From: Pseudomonas hydrolytica | Lineage (GTDB): Bacteria; Pseudomonadota; Gammaproteobacteria; Pseudomonadales; Pseudomonadaceae | Assembly (NCBI RefSeq): GCF_021495345.1 | Contig: NZ_CP099397.1 | Coordinates: 2,108,001 to 2,172,000, forward strand | Reading direction: 5' to 3' | Length of the DNA stretch: 64,000 nucleotides | Part shown: piece by piece, positions 1 through 9,298 of the stretch | Numbering within the stretch: position 1 is the stretch's first letter | How the letters are laid out: each line of letters starts with the position of its first letter | Notes under the pieces: generated by a model | The model's input: the letters and a program-made list of their open reading frames with translations, nothing else | Told to the model about the DNA's origin: nothing | Database searches by the model: none | Translations under genes and position numbers: made by a program

Positions 1-652
1 GCTTGTTCTGTTGGAAGCGGGTAAATACGCGAGACACCGTCTCCACCGCAAGGCCCAAATAGTTACCAATTTCGTTGCGCGACATGGCCAGGCGGAACTG
101 GTTGGCGGAGAAGCCGCGGGCGCGGAAGCGCGCGGACAGGTTAACCAGGAAGGTGGCGATGCGCTCGTCGGCGGTCTTCTTCGACAGCAACAGCATCATC
201 TGCTGATCATCGCGGATCTCGCGGCTCATGATGCGCATCAGCTGGCGGCGCAGCTGCGGCAGCTGCAGGGCCAGGTCGTCGAGGCGCTCGAAGGGAATCT
301 CGCAGACCGAGGTGGTTTCCAGGGCCTGGGCCGAGACCGGGTAGCGCTCGCCGTCGACCCCGGACAGGCCGACCAGCTCGCTGGGCAGGTGGAAGCCGGT
401 GATCTGCTCCTCGCCGCCATCGCTCAGGCTGAAGGTCTTCAGCGCACCGGAACGCACGGCGAACACGGAACCGAAGGCATCGCCCTGGCGGAACAGGAAC
501 TCGCCCTTCTTCAGCGGGCGGCCGCGCTTGACGATTTCGTCCAGCGCGTCCATGTCCTCCATGTTCAGCGAAATGGGCAGGCATAGGGCAGACAGGCTGC
601 AGTCCTTGCAATGGGCTTGATGCTGCGCACGCATTTTGATGCTCTCGGACAT
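1..652 (-). CDS. anr: Anr/FNR-family oxygen-sensing transcription regulator (3' end cut by window edge)
   Basis: Anr is the Pseudomonas FNR homologue: an oxygen-labile [4Fe-4S] regulator that activates low-oxygen genes by binding TTGAT-N4-ATCAA-type boxes. About 217 residues are visible from ATG 652 to the left edge. Anr proteins are about 244 aa, so roughly the last 25-30 are missing. The cluster cysteines C15, C18 and C24 have the FNR spacing Cx2Cx5C, with a fourth cysteine further on in TSVCEIP. A cyclic-nucleotide-like beta barrel follows, then a helix-turn-helix around [15 protein letters not shown]. Candidate targets in this window (hemN, ccoG, ccoN2, a usp gene) carry matching boxes. 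No such box was seen in the anr upstream region. Confidence 0.95.
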   Translation of the reverse strand, partial: MSESIKMRAQHQAHCKDCSLSALCLPISLNMEDMDALDEIVKRGRPLKKGEFLFRQGDAFGSVFAVRSGALKTFSLSDGGEEQITGFHLPSELVGLSGVDGERYPVSAQALETTSVCEIPFERLDDLALQLPQLRRQLMRIMSREIRDDQQMMLLLSKKTADERIATFLVNLSARFRARGFSANQFRLAMSRNEIGNYLGLAVETVSRVFTRFQQNK

Positions 653-804
653 CGTTGGGCTTCCCGGTTAAACACGCAATGCTCGTAAGGTTAACCCAGG
701 GGGCGGGTAGGGGCCAGTCGTATAAAAGCCTGACCGAATCCTCAAGTCGGACCGGCGCCGGCCGATCAAGAGGAGAGCCATGGTCCAAAGCAGGGAGCTA
801 AGCG

Positions 805-1248
805 ATGCGTATCGACTCAGGCGGGCCACTGGGCAATCTCGTCCAGGCCATGCAGCGACAAAACACCGCAGCCGAGCGCAGCCCGGAGGAAGTCCGCGAG
901 GGATTGCGGGTGAGCCTTTCCGAACTGGGCAAGAGCATGGCGGAGAAGGCCGAGCGCAACCGTGACATCGACGACAGCGACCTGCCCAAGGCGATCAAGG
1001 ATCTGCTCAAGATGATCCGCGAACTCAGGGCCCAGATCGCCGAGAAGCAGGCGCAGATCGACGCGGTGATGCGCGACCAGAGTCTCGACCCTGAAGCCAG
1101 GCGCCTGCAGCTGGAGTCGCTGCAGACCGAGCTGGCCTCGCTCAACGGCGCTCTGGCCTCGGCCAATGCCAATCTGGTCAAGCTGATGCGCGAGAACGGC
1201 CTCAGCCCGGAGCAGATGCAAACGGCGGCCTCGCTGGCGATGTCCTGA
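805..1248 (+). CDS. Conserved hypothetical coiled-coil protein between anr and hemN
   Basis: This 147-aa protein is soluble and highly charged. Residues about 55-130 form heptad-rich helix (IRELRAQIAEKQAQIDAVM, LQLESLQTELASLNGALASANANL), so a long coiled coil is likely. It has no signal peptide and no cysteines. A GGGAG Shine-Dalgarno lies about 8 nt before ATG 805. It is transcribed away from anr and toward hemN, which is on the opposite strand and ends 27 bp downstream. From memory, PAO1 has a hypothetical gene in the same place. Some databases may call such proteins FlxA-like, but I cannot confirm that. Function unknown. Confidence 0.75.
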   Translation: MRIDSGGPLGNLVQAMQRQNTAAERSPEEVREGLRVSLSELGKSMAEKAERNRDIDDSDLPKAIKDLLKMIRELRAQIAEKQAQIDAVMRDQSLDPEARRLQLESLQTELASLNGALASANANLVKLMRENGLSPEQMQTAASLAMS

Positions 1249-1275
1249 AGACGCCCGTAGGCATCGGCTGCTGGT

Positions 1276-2658
1276 TCAGATCACCCGTGAAAAGCGCTGG
1301 CGCACCTGGTCGTTGAGATAACGGTCGAACAGCATGCACAGCGAACGCACCAGCAGCCGTCCGGCCGGGCGCACCTCGATACCCTGCGCATTCAGTTCGA
1401 TCAGGCCGTCGCGATGCAGCTGCTCCAGCTGCGGCCAGAGACTGGCGAAGTACTCGTTAAAGTTCACGCCGTGGGCCTGCTCGATATCGCTGAAGCGCAG
1501 TTCGAAATGGCAGATCAGTTGCTGGATCACCGAGCGGCGCAGGCGATCGTCGGCGTTGCAGTGCAGGCCGCGGCGCGTTGCCAGCTGGCCGTTGCCCAGG
1601 GTCTGCTGATAGCTGGTGATATCGCTGTCGTTCTGGCTGTACAGGTCGCCGATCTGGCTGATGGCCGACACCCCCAGGCCGATCAGGTCGCAGTGGCCAT
1701 GGGTGGTGTAACCCTGGAAATTGCGCTGCAGGGTACCTTCCTCCTGAGCCACGGCCAGCTCGTCGTCGGGCAGGGCGAAGTGGTCCATGCCGATGTAGCG
1801 GTAGCCGGCGCGGGTCAGCTGTTCGATGCTGGCTTGCAGCATGACCAGCTTGTCGCCCGGGCTGGGCAGGTCATCGTTGTTGATGCGCCGCTGCGGCATG
1901 AAGCGCTCCGGCAGGTGCGCGTAGTTGAACAGCGACAGGCGGTCCGGCTGCAGGGCGATCACTTCGGCCACGGTCCGCGCGAAGCGTTCCGGCGTCTGCT
2001 TGGGCAGGCCGTAGATCAGGTCGATGTTCACCGAGCGGAACTGCAGGGTGCGCGCCGCCTCGACGATGGCGCGGGTTTCTTCCAAGGTCTGCAGGCGATT
2101 GACCGCGCGTTGCACCTCGGGGTCGAGGTCCTGTACGCCGAGGCTGACGCGGTTGAAACCCAGCTCGCGCAGCAGGCCCATGGTCGACCAGTCTGCCTCG
2201 CGCGGGTCGATCTCGATGCTGTAGTCGCCGGAATCGTCGTCGAGCAGATTGAAATGCTGACGCAGGTGCAGCATCAGCCGACGCAATTCGTCGTGGCTGA
2301 GGAAGGTCGGGGTGCCGCCGCCGAAGTGCAGCTGTTCGATCGGCTGGTCCTTGTCGACGTAGCGGCTGACGATCTCGATTTCCCGCTCGAGCTTTTCCAG
2401 ATAGGGCAGGGCGCGACCGCGGTCCTTGGTGATCACCTTGTTGCAGGCGCAGTAGTAGCAGATGTGCGCGCAGAACGGCACGTGCACGTACAGCGACAGC
2501 GGGCGCCGGGCCTTGCGGCTGTCACGCAGGGCGTGCAGCAGGTCGAACGGGCCGATGTCGTCGTGAAACTGCACGGCGGTCGGGTAGGAGGTGTAGCGCG
2601 GGCCGGCGAGATCGTAACGGCGGATCAGGTCGGCATCCCACTGGATGGCATCGAGCAT
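1276..2658 (-). CDS. hemN: Oxygen-independent coproporphyrinogen III oxidase (radical SAM)
   Basis: HemN converts coproporphyrinogen III to protoporphyrinogen IX without O2, using S-adenosylmethionine and a [4Fe-4S] cluster, and so supports heme supply during anaerobic or microaerobic growth. The 460-aa length matches the family. The radical SAM motif appears as PFCAHICYYCACN near residue 60 (CxxxCxxC). The glycine-rich FGGGTPTFL segment and the NIDLIYGLP region are also present. The ATG at 2658 follows a 60-bp leader with a near-perfect Anr promoter: box at 2717-2730 and a TAGACT -10 at 2694-2689. It supplies heme for the neighbouring cbb3 oxidases, which explains the linkage to anr and cco. 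Confidence 0.97.
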   Translation of the reverse strand: MLDAIQWDADLIRRYDLAGPRYTSYPTAVQFHDDIGPFDLLHALRDSRKARRPLSLYVHVPFCAHICYYCACNKVITKDRGRALPYLEKLEREIEIVSRYVDKDQPIEQLHFGGGTPTFLSHDELRRLMLHLRQHFNLLDDDSGDYSIEIDPREADWSTMGLLRELGFNRVSLGVQDLDPEVQRAVNRLQTLEETRAIVEAARTLQFRSVNIDLIYGLPKQTPERFARTVAEVIALQPDRLSLFNYAHLPERFMPQRRINNDDLPSPGDKLVMLQASIEQLTRAGYRYIGMDHFALPDDELAVAQEEGTLQRNFQGYTTHGHCDLIGLGVSAISQIGDLYSQNDSDITSYQQTLGNGQLATRRGLHCNADDRLRRSVIQQLICHFELRFSDIEQAHGVNFNEYFASLWPQLEQLHRDGLIELNAQGIEVRPAGRLLVRSLCMLFDRYLNDQVRQRFSRVI

Positions 2659-2716
2659 GGGAAAGAATCCTGGACAGGCTTTGCGGCCAGTCTAGGGATG
2701 CAGGGGACAAGGGGCC

Positions 2717-2730
2717 TTGACCTGAATCAA
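2717..2730 (-). promoter_or_regulatory. Anr box of hemN
   Basis: TTGACCTGAATCAA matches the FNR/Anr consensus TTGAT-N4-ATCAA with one mismatch. Its centre (2723.5) is 41.5 bp upstream of a predicted start near 2682. A TAGACT -10 hexamer sits at 2694-2689 on the minus strand. This is the class II activator geometry of FNR-type promoters. Confidence 0.85.
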
Positions 2731-2762
2731 GGGCGCGTGGGGCGCCGATGTCTTGTCGCTGT

Positions 2763-2821
2763 GTAGCCCGGATGCAATCCGGGATGTTGGGCGCCTTGCT
2801 CCCGGATTACATCCGGGCTAC
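2763..2821. repeat. REP-like inverted repeat (GTAGCCCGGAT type)
   Basis: Left arm GTAGCCCGGATGCAATCCGG and right arm CCGGATTACATCCGGGCTAC face each other around a short GC-rich spacer, and each arm is itself palindromic. A second member of the same family lies at 39012-39072. It sits between the hemN promoter and the stop of the next gene at 2825. It may also act as a transcription barrier for the cco accessory genes. Confidence 0.8.
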
Positions 2822-2824
2822 GTG

Positions 2825-3508
2825 TCAGTGCCCCATCAGCCAGTGCTGATGCGGGCCGGGCAGGGTCCAGATGCCGAACAGGATGACCAGCAGGCCGCCT
2901 GCCATGCGCACGCCGCGTTTGCGCAGCAGGGCGGTGAGGCGCTCGGCAGCCAGCCCGGTGGCCAGCAGCACCGGCCAGGTGCCCAGGCCGAAGGCCAGCA
3001 TCAGCAGGGCGCTATCCACCGCGTTGCCCTGGCTGGAGGCCCACAGTAGGGTGCTGTAGACCAGCCCGCACGGCAGCCAGCCCCATAGCCCGCCCAGCAC
3101 CAGGGCGCGTGGCAGGCTGGTGACCGGCATAAAGCGTCGGGTCAGCGGTTGAATGTGGCGCCACAGGCCGCGGCCGAGCGCCTCGATACGGGTCAGGCCA
3201 CTCCACCAGCCGGCCAGGTACAGACCCATGGCGATCAGCAGCAGCGCTGCCAGGGTGCGCATGATCACCTCGGCCTTGCTGCCGGCAACGGCCCAACCGG
3301 CCAATCCCAGAAGCAGGCCAGCCAGGCTGTAACTGAGAATGCGCCCGAGGTTGTAGGCCAGCAGCAGCTGCAGGCGCCTGCCGCGTTGTTCGGGAGGAAT
3401 GGCCAGGGTCAGCGCGCCCATCAGGCCGCCGCACATGCCCAGGCAGTGGCCGCCGCCGAGCAGGCCGAGAATCAGTGCCGACACCAGCAAGGGCGTCAGT
3501 TCAAGCAT
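2825..3508 (-). CDS. TauE/SafE (UreH-like) family membrane protein linked to ccoGHIS
   Basis: This 227-aa polytopic membrane protein has about six hydrophobic segments and starts MLELTPLLVSALILGLLGGG. It carries HCLGMCGGLMGAL near residue 20 and WGWLPCGLVYSTLLWA near residue 150. These two paired-cysteine/proline repeats are typical of the UreH/TauE-SafE-like family found at the end of cbb3 assembly operons. The start ATG 3508 overlaps the ccoS stop by 8 bp, so the two are translationally coupled. Copper or thiol handling during cbb3 maturation is a reasonable guess, but the substrate is unknown. Longer upstream reading is rejected because it would run through ccoS. Confidence 0.85.
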   Translation of the reverse strand: MLELTPLLVSALILGLLGGGHCLGMCGGLMGALTLAIPPEQRGRRLQLLLAYNLGRILSYSLAGLLLGLAGWAVAGSKAEVIMRTLAALLLIAMGLYLAGWWSGLTRIEALGRGLWRHIQPLTRRFMPVTSLPRALVLGGLWGWLPCGLVYSTLLWASSQGNAVDSALLMLAFGLGTWPVLLATGLAAERLTALLRKRGVRMAGGLLVILFGIWTLPGPHQHWLMGH

Positions 3509-3707
3509 CGGGTTTGTCCTGCTTGCTCGGCTCTTCGGCCTGTTCGACCCCCGCCTTGTGCAGCGGGTCTTCGTCGTCGAACAGAATGCTGTGCGCCGGG
3601 CCGTCGAGGTCATCGTACTGGCCGCTGTCCACCGCCCAGAAGAACAGCCAGATGGCGAAGCCGACCAGGGCGATGGCGACGGGAATCAGGATGTAGAGGG
3701 CGGACAT
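3501..3707 (-). CDS. ccoS: cbb3-type cytochrome oxidase assembly protein CcoS
   Basis: CcoS is a small single-span membrane protein needed for insertion of heme and copper cofactors into the cbb3 catalytic subunit. The 68-aa product from ATG 3707 starts MSALYILIPVAIALVGFAIW, one transmembrane helix. The family-typical segment FFWAVDSGQYDDLDGPAHSI follows, then an acidic tail. The reading frame stays open upstream to 3782, but that extension covers an intergenic hairpin and lacks family similarity. It lies between ccoI and the TauE-like gene. Confidence 0.95.
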   Translation of the reverse strand: MSALYILIPVAIALVGFAIWLFFWAVDSGQYDDLDGPAHSILFDDEDPLHKAGVEQAEEPSKQDKPDA

Positions 3708-3737
3708 GCTGTCTCCATGGTGGGCATCTGGGTAGGC

Positions 3738-3780
3738 GCGAGCGCTGCTCGCGAACCGCTTGGTTGCGAGCAGCGCTCGC
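3738..3780. repeat. Strong inverted repeat between ccoI and ccoS
   Basis: GCGAGCGCTGCTCGC (3738-3752) is the reverse complement of GCGAGCAGCGCTCGC (3766-3780), a perfect 15-bp stem around a short loop. It begins 2 bp past the ccoI stop and ends 31 bp before ccoS. It has no T tract, so it may be an mRNA-stabilising or attenuating hairpin that sets the ccoI:ccoS ratio, or a mobile REP-type copy. Confidence 0.8.
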
Positions 3781-3782
3781 AC

Positions 3783-6191
3783 CTAGGTGTTCGGGGTGCG
3801 GCTCAGGCGCAGCGCGTTGAGTACCACCAGCAGCGAGCTGAGCGACATGCCCACGGCGGCCCAGATCGGCGTGATCCAGCCCAGCGCGGCGAAGGGCAGC
3901 ACCAGGCCATTGTACAGAGTCGCCCAGGACAGGTTCTCGATGATGATGCGCCGCGTGCGCCGGGCAAGCTTCAGCCCTTCCACCAGGCTGCTCAGGCGGT
4001 TGGACAGCAGCACCGCATCGGCGCTGGTCTTGGCCAGATCGGACGCCGAGCCCATGGCCACGCTGATATCGGCGGCGGCCAGTACCGGCACGTCGTTGAC
4101 CCCGTCGCCCAGCATCAGCACGCGGCGACCCTCGCCGTGCAACTGCTTGAGCACCGCCAGCTTGGCATCCGGGGTCAGGCCGCCGCGGGCGTCCTCGATA
4201 CCGAGCTGGCGCGCCACTTCGCCGACCATCGGCGAGCTGTCGCCGGACAGCAGGTGGATGTGCCAGCCCCGGGCCCGCGCCGCGGCGATCAGCTGCGCGG
4301 CGTCGTCGCGCAGGCGGTCATCGAGAACGAACCAGGCCAGCGGCCCTTGTTCGTCGCCCAGCAGCAGCCATTGGCCGTGCTCGCCGGCAATCGACGGCAC
4401 GGCTTGGCCGCTCAGGGCGCAGACGAAAGTCGCCTCGCCGATACGCAGCAGGCGGCCTTCGACACGGCCCTGCAGGCCCTGGCCGGGATGGCTGTCGACG
4501 GATTCCGCGGCATGCGGCGCCTGGCTGAACGCGCGCGCGATGGGATGCTCGGAGCGATTCTCCAGCGCTGCGGCGAGCGCCAGGCAGGCGCCTTCATCGA
4601 GTTCGCGCAACGGGTGGATGGCCTTGAGCGTCAGGCGCCCCTCGGTGAGGGTGCCGGTCTTGTCCAGCACCAGGGTGTCGATCTGGTTGAGGCCTTCGAG
4701 CACATGGCCGCGCGTCAGCAGCATGCCCAGCTTGTGCAGGCTGCCGGTGGCGGTGGTCAGTGCCGTGGGCGTGGCCAGGGCAAGGGCGCAGGGGCAGGTA
4801 GCCACCAGCAGCGCCAGCACCACCCAGAAGGCGCGGCCGGAATCGATCTGCCACCAGGCCAGGCCGACCAGGGCGGCGGCTATCAGGATAAACAGCAGGA
4901 ACCATTGCGCGACCCGGTCGGCGATCTCGGCCAGACGCGGCTTTTCGCTCTGCGCACGCTCCAGCAGGCGGACGATGGCGGACAGACGGGTGGCGTCGCC
5001 CAGCGCCTGCACCTGTACGGTCAGCGGGCCTTCGACATTCAGCGTGCCGGCGGTGACGCCGTCGCCGATGCCGCGCGGCTGCGGCAGGTATTCGCCGGTC
5101 AGCAGCGATTCGTCGACGCTGGACTGGCCGGCCAGCACCTGACCGTCGGCCGGGATCAGCGAGCCGGGCTGCACCAGCACCTGCTCGCCGATGCGCAGTT
5201 CGCTGAGCAGGATGCGCTGGCTCTGGCCGTCGGCGTCCAGGCGCAGGCATGACGCCGGCAGCAGTTGGACCAGTTGCGCCGTGGCCGTCGCCGTGCGTTC
5301 GCGGGCGCGGCGCTCCAGATAGCGGCCGGCGAGCAGGAACAGGGCGAACATGCCCACGGCATCGAAATACAGCTCGCCCTGACCGGTGATGGTCGACCAG
5401 ATGCCGGCCACGTAGGCGCCGCCGATGGCCAGCGAAACGGACACGTCCATGGTCAGGTGGCGGGTGCGCAGGTCACGCAGGGCGCCGCGGAAGAACTGGC
5501 CGCAGCAATAGAAGACGATGGGGGTGGTGAGGAACAGGCTGGTCCAGCGCAGGATCTTGTCCAGCTCCGGTGACAGGTCGACGTTGAATTCCGGCCAGGT
5601 GGCCATGGTCGCCATCATCACCTGCATCCACAGCAGGCCGGCCACGCCCAGTTCGCGCATGCGCCGGCGGTTCTCCGCGGCCAGGCGTTCGGCCGCTTCG
5701 TCGGGTTGCCAGGGGTGGGCGGCGTAGCCGATGCGGCGCAATTCGGCGAGCAGCTTGCTCAGGGGAATCTGGCTGTCCTGCCAGCGCACCTGCAGGCGGT
5801 GATTGGACAGGTTCAGATGCGCCTCGGCCACGCCGGGCACGCCGCGCAGGTGTTTCTCGATCAGCCAGCCGCAGGCGGCGCAACTGATGCCTTCGATGAG
5901 CAGCTGGGTTTCGCTGAGCTCGCCGTCCTGCTGGACGAAGGGCTGCTGCACCTCGCTGCGGTCGTACAGCGCCAGCTCGTCCGGTAGGGCCTGAGGCAGG
6001 GCCTGGGGGTTGGCGGCGTTCTCGCTGCGGTGCTTGTAGTAGTGTTCCAGGCCGCCGGCGACTATGGCCTCGGCCACCGCCTGGCAACCGGGGCAGCACA
6101 TCTCGCGGGTCGCGCCGAGTACCTCGGCGTGGAAGCTGCTGCCGGCAGGCACCGGCAGGCCACAGTGGTAGCAGGGAGTGGGGGCGGGCAT
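3783..6191 (-). CDS. ccoI: Copper-translocating P1B-type ATPase CcoI (cbb3 assembly)
   Basis: CcoI is a Cu+ P-type ATPase delivering copper for the CuB centre of cbb3 oxidase. The 802-aa protein begins MPAPTPCYHCGLPVPAG. In order: an N-terminal cysteine-rich region (CYHC, CCPGCQ), a heavy-metal-associated domain with GISCAACGW, transmembrane helices, the phosphatase TGE (LLTGEYLP), the ion-binding ATCPCALALATP, the phosphorylation motif DKTGTLTEG, and the hinge GDGVNDVPVLA. ATG 6191 was chosen over an upstream in-frame start because it lies 8 nt after the ccoH stop and gives the family N-terminus. It belongs to the ccoG-H-I-S operon. Confidence 0.97.
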   Translation of the reverse strand: MPAPTPCYHCGLPVPAGSSFHAEVLGATREMCCPGCQAVAEAIVAGGLEHYYKHRSENAANPQALPQALPDELALYDRSEVQQPFVQQDGELSETQLLIEGISCAACGWLIEKHLRGVPGVAEAHLNLSNHRLQVRWQDSQIPLSKLLAELRRIGYAAHPWQPDEAAERLAAENRRRMRELGVAGLLWMQVMMATMATWPEFNVDLSPELDKILRWTSLFLTTPIVFYCCGQFFRGALRDLRTRHLTMDVSVSLAIGGAYVAGIWSTITGQGELYFDAVGMFALFLLAGRYLERRARERTATATAQLVQLLPASCLRLDADGQSQRILLSELRIGEQVLVQPGSLIPADGQVLAGQSSVDESLLTGEYLPQPRGIGDGVTAGTLNVEGPLTVQVQALGDATRLSAIVRLLERAQSEKPRLAEIADRVAQWFLLFILIAAALVGLAWWQIDSGRAFWVVLALLVATCPCALALATPTALTTATGSLHKLGMLLTRGHVLEGLNQIDTLVLDKTGTLTEGRLTLKAIHPLRELDEGACLALAAALENRSEHPIARAFSQAPHAAESVDSHPGQGLQGRVEGRLLRIGEATFVCALSGQAVPSIAGEHGQWLLLGDEQGPLAWFVLDDRLRDDAAQLIAAARARGWHIHLLSGDSSPMVGEVARQLGIEDARGGLTPDAKLAVLKQLHGEGRRVLMLGDGVNDVPVLAAADISVAMGSASDLAKTSADAVLLSNRLSSLVEGLKLARRTRRIIIENLSWATLYNGLVLPFAALGWITPIWAAVGMSLSSLLVVLNALRLSRTPNT

Positions 6192-6199
6192 CGGCAGGA

Positions 6200-6718
6200 T
6201 CAGTAGGAGGGGTTGTCGCCCAGCTCGATGGTCTGGCCGTCGGCGATGGTCTCTTCCTCGAACAGGCGCCACTGCTGGCTGCCTTCCTCGCCGAGCAGTT
6301 CGACGAAGCGCCGGCCGGTGACCATGTCGACCATCTGCCCGCGGTACATGCCGTCGGCGCTCGGCTGCAGGATGATGCGGCGGTCGCGCTCGGGCTGGGT
6401 CGGCGAGATCAGGTTGAGTACCAGCTGCTGCGGGCGGCTGTTGCCTTCCAGCTGCAGCTCGACGGTGCCGGTGGCTTCATCCAGCACCATCTGGCCGTGC
6501 AGCTGCAGGCGTTCGGCCAGCTTTTCCCGCTCCAGCGACTGGTTGATGCCCTTGCCGACATCGTAGTAGTCGTCGGAAATCAGGCCCGGCGGGTTCTTGG
6601 TGGCGATGGTGAGCAGGGTCAGGCCCTGCACCACGGAGTAGCCCAGCAGGAACAGGATGAACCAGGGCCAGAACTGCTTGTACCAGGGTTTGACTGGCGA
6701 TGGTGCTTGTTCGGTCAT
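6200..6718 (-). CDS. ccoH: cbb3 oxidase assembly protein CcoH (FixH family)
   Basis: CcoH is a single-span membrane protein that associates with the cbb3 oxidase during assembly. The 172-aa product starts [20 protein letters not shown]. The hydrophobic helix at about residues 15-38 includes [20 protein letters not shown] periplasmic FixH domain follows, with [11 protein letters not shown] just after the helix. ATG 6718 lies 13 nt from the ccoG stop. A long upstream in-frame extension overlaps ccoG and is rejected. Confidence 0.95.
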   Translation of the reverse strand: MTEQAPSPVKPWYKQFWPWFILFLLGYSVVQGLTLLTIATKNPPGLISDDYYDVGKGINQSLEREKLAERLQLHGQMVLDEATGTVELQLEGNSRPQQLVLNLISPTQPERDRRIILQPSADGMYRGQMVDMVTGRRFVELLGEEGSQQWRLFEEETIADGQTIELGDNPSY

Positions 6719-6731
6719 GCTTTTACCGTTG

Positions 6732-8144
6732 TCAGCGGACGCTTGGGCCGATGAAGCGGCTGTCGGCGTCGTTCTTGATACTCGGGTCGTCCACGGATTG
6801 TACGTGGAAGACGATGTTGTTGGCGCTGGAGGGCAGCTTCTCCGGGGAGATCGACAGCTCGACCGGGAAGGAGTAGACCTCGCCAGCCAGGGCGCGAACC
6901 TCGCGCTTGCCTTCATAGACCAAGCCGTCCAGACCGTCGGCGGTGATCACGTAGGTCATGTCGCGCTGCGCCTTGTTCATGATCTTCAGGGTGTAGACGT
7001 TCTCGATATGGCCGCGCTCGTTCTCGCGGAACAGCACGCGGTCCTTGAGCACGTCCAGCTCCACCAGCGGGCGATGGGCCACGGCCCAGGCGAACAGGCC
7101 GATCATGGCCACCAGCGCGACGGCGTAGCCTATCAGGCGCGGACGCATCAGGTGGGTCTTCTGTCCGGAAAGATTGTGTTCGGTTGTGTAGCTGATCAGC
7201 CCCTTGGGGTAGTTCATCTTGTCCATGATGCTGTCGCAGGCATCGATGCAGGCGGCGCAGCCGATGCACTCGATCTGCAGGCCGTCGCGGATGTCGATGC
7301 CGGTGGGGCAGACGTGCACGCACATCTTGCAGTCGATGCAGTCGCCCAGGCCCTGCGCCTTGTAGTCGGCATCCTTCTTGCGCGGGCCGCGCTTCTCGCC
7401 GCGGCGCGGATCGTAGGAGACGATCAGGGTGTCCTGGTCGAACATCACGCTCTGGAAGCGCGCGTAGGGGCACATGTAGATGCACACCTGTTCGCGCAGG
7501 TAGCCGGCGTTGCCGTAGGTGGCCAGGGTGAAGAAGCCGATCCAGAAGTAGGCCCAGCCACTGGCTTCACCGGTGAAGATCTCGATGACCAGCTCGCGTA
7601 TGGGCGTGAAGTAGCCGACGAAGGTGATTGCCGTGAGCAGCGAGACGCCCACCCAGATACCGTGCTTGGCCGCTTTGCGGCCCAGTTTCGCGCCGCTCAT
7701 GGGCTGCTTGTCCAGCTTCATGCGCTGGTTGCGGTCGCCTTCGGTGACTTTCTCGGCCCACATGAACACCCAGGTGAACACGCTTTGCGGGCAGGTGTAG
7801 CCGCACCAGACGCGGCCGGCGAACACGGTGATGAAGAACAGGCCGAAGGCGCAGATGATCAGCAGCCAGGACAGCAGCATGAAATCCTGCGGCCAGTAGG
7901 TGGCCCCGAAGATATGGAATTTGCGTTCCGGCAGGTTCCACCAGACGGCCTGGCGGCCATCCCAGTTCAGCCAGACGGTACCGAAGAACAGCAGGAAGAG
8001 GAGGGCGCCCCCCGCGAGTCGAAGGTTGCGAAACAGGCCGGTGAATGCACGGGTGTAGATCTTCTCGCGACTGGCGTAGAGGTCGACGCTGGCATTCTTG
8101 GCAGAAGGAGGGGTGATGTCCTGGACGGGAATCTGTTCGCTCAT
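6732..8144 (-). CDS. ccoG: Cytochrome c oxidase accessory protein CcoG (4Fe-4S dicluster)
   Basis: CcoG is a polytopic membrane ferredoxin-like protein implicated in copper reduction during cbb3 biogenesis. The 470-aa product has the NapH-like [10 protein letters not shown] near residue 115 and two cluster-binding runs ([12 protein letters not shown] and [12 protein letters not shown]) in the middle. A C-terminal immunoglobulin-like periplasmic domain follows the last helix. The ORF opens with TTG at 8147 directly before ATG 8144, and I take the ATG. It is the first gene of ccoGHIS and has its own Anr box about 138 bp upstream, beyond the cco-1 terminator. Confidence 0.96.
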   Translation of the reverse strand: MSEQIPVQDITPPSAKNASVDLYASREKIYTRAFTGLFRNLRLAGGALLFLLFFGTVWLNWDGRQAVWWNLPERKFHIFGATYWPQDFMLLSWLLIICAFGLFFITVFAGRVWCGYTCPQSVFTWVFMWAEKVTEGDRNQRMKLDKQPMSGAKLGRKAAKHGIWVGVSLLTAITFVGYFTPIRELVIEIFTGEASGWAYFWIGFFTLATYGNAGYLREQVCIYMCPYARFQSVMFDQDTLIVSYDPRRGEKRGPRKKDADYKAQGLGDCIDCKMCVHVCPTGIDIRDGLQIECIGCAACIDACDSIMDKMNYPKGLISYTTEHNLSGQKTHLMRPRLIGYAVALVAMIGLFAWAVAHRPLVELDVLKDRVLFRENERGHIENVYTLKIMNKAQRDMTYVITADGLDGLVYEGKREVRALAGEVYSFPVELSISPEKLPSSANNIVFHVQSVDDPSIKNDADSRFIGPSVR

Positions 8145-8235
8145 CAATGCATACCAAAGCGGTTGGTTAGCAGCCCAGGCCGATACGTGCCGGTCAGGGT
8201 CGGTTCACGGTAGACATATGGTACGCCTGAAAGAC

Positions 8236-8273
8236 AACGCCCGGGTGCGACCAGCAGTCGCGTCCCGGGCGTT
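8236..8273 (-). terminator. Hairpin terminator after ccoNOQP-1
   Basis: AACGCCCGGG (8236-8245) pairs with CCCGGGCGTT (8264-8273), and inner GCGAC/GTCGC extends the stem. On the minus strand it is followed by GTCTTTC, a weak T tract. It separates the cco-1 operon from ccoGHIS. It also lies downstream of the Anr box at 8276-8289, so a ccoG transcript starting near 8241 would begin within it. Confidence 0.65.
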
Positions 8274-8275
8274 CA

Positions 8276-8289
8276 TTGACCCTTGTCAA
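8276..8289 (-). promoter_or_regulatory. Anr box upstream of ccoGHIS
   Basis: TTGACCCTTGTCAA is a perfect dyad matching the FNR/Anr half-sites with C/G at the fifth position. It is only 13 bp past the ccoP1 stop and 132 bp before the ccoG ATG. No clear -10 is seen at the class II distance, so the exact start is uncertain. Confidence 0.75.
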
Positions 8290-8302
8290 AAGAGTCGCGC
8301 TA

Positions 8303-9298
8303 TTACTGCTCTTGTGCCTTGTGCGACAGGCTGTACACGTAGGCGGCCAGCAGGTGCACCTTGTCGTTGCCGAGGAATTCTTCCTGGGCCGGCATGTTGC
8401 CGTGACGACCGTAGCGGATGCTCTGCTGCAGTTGCGCGTAGCTGCTGCCATAGATGAACGCTGCCGGATTGGTCAGGTTCGGCGCGCCCATGGCCGGGGT
8501 GCCCTTGCCGTCGGCGCCGTGGCAGGCGAAGCAGGTACCGGCGAAGACCTTCTGGCCCGCTTCGATATCGGCTTCCACGCCTTCCGGCAGTTCGCGACCG
8601 CCCAGTTCCTTCAGCACATAGGCAGCGACGTTGCGCACGCCGTCTTCGCCGATGGCCGGGCCTTGAGCCGGCATGGCGCCCTGGCGACCCTTGAGGATGG
8701 TGGTCTTGATGGTTTCCGGCTCGCCGCCCCAACGCCATTCGCTGTCGGTCAGGTTGGGGAAGCCGTAGCTGCCCTTGGCGTCGGAGCCGTGGCACACCGA
8801 GCAGTTGGAGGCGAACAGGCGGCCGCCCATTTTCAGGGCTTGCGGGTCCTGCGCGACTTCTTCGATCGACATCGCGGCGTACTTGGCGAACAGCGGGCCG
8901 TATTGCTCGTCGGCGCGCAGCATCTCCTTCTCCCACTGGTGCACGCCGGTCCAGCCGGCATGACGCACTTCACCACCGGCAACCTGCACGCCAGCCGCGA
9001 AGGGGGTCTTGCTCTCGCTGTCGAGGTAGTCGTAACCCGGCAGCAGACCCTTGAAGTTGCCCAGGCCCGGATACAGGGCCAGGTAACCCAGAGCGAACAC
9101 GATGGTGGCGACGAACAGCATGAACCACCACTTCGGCAGCGGGTTGTCATACTCCTCGATGCCGTCGAAGCTGTGGCCGACGGTTTCCTCGGTGGTTTCC
9201 TGGCGCTGGCCCTTGCGGGTGCCGAAGATCAGCCAGGTCAGGGCGAAGATGGTGCCCAGAGACAGAATGGTTACGTACCAACTCCAGAACGTGGTCAT
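8303..9298 (-). CDS. ccoP: cbb3-type cytochrome c oxidase subunit III (diheme), copy 1
   Basis: CcoP is the membrane-anchored diheme c subunit that passes electrons to CcoO and CcoN. The 331-aa protein has an N-terminal CcoP domain with two helices (residues about 5-27 and 55-77, containing [10 protein letters not shown]). Two class I cytochrome c domains follow, with CSVCH and CFACH and distal methionines in MPAQGP and MPAQEE. Compared with copy 2 at 11892 it has an extra segment of about 23 aa after [11 protein letters not shown], before the first heme domain. Its start overlaps the ccoQ1 stop by 4 bp. It is the last gene of cco-1. Confidence 0.97.
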   Translation of the reverse strand: MTTFWSWYVTILSLGTIFALTWLIFGTRKGQRQETTEETVGHSFDGIEEYDNPLPKWWFMLFVATIVFALGYLALYPGLGNFKGLLPGYDYLDSESKTPFAAGVQVAGGEVRHAGWTGVHQWEKEMLRADEQYGPLFAKYAAMSIEEVAQDPQALKMGGRLFASNCSVCHGSDAKGSYGFPNLTDSEWRWGGEPETIKTTILKGRQGAMPAQGPAIGEDGVRNVAAYVLKELGGRELPEGVEADIEAGQKVFAGTCFACHGADGKGTPAMGAPNLTNPAAFIYGSSYAQLQQSIRYGRHGNMPAQEEFLGNDKVHLLAAYVYSLSHKAQEQ

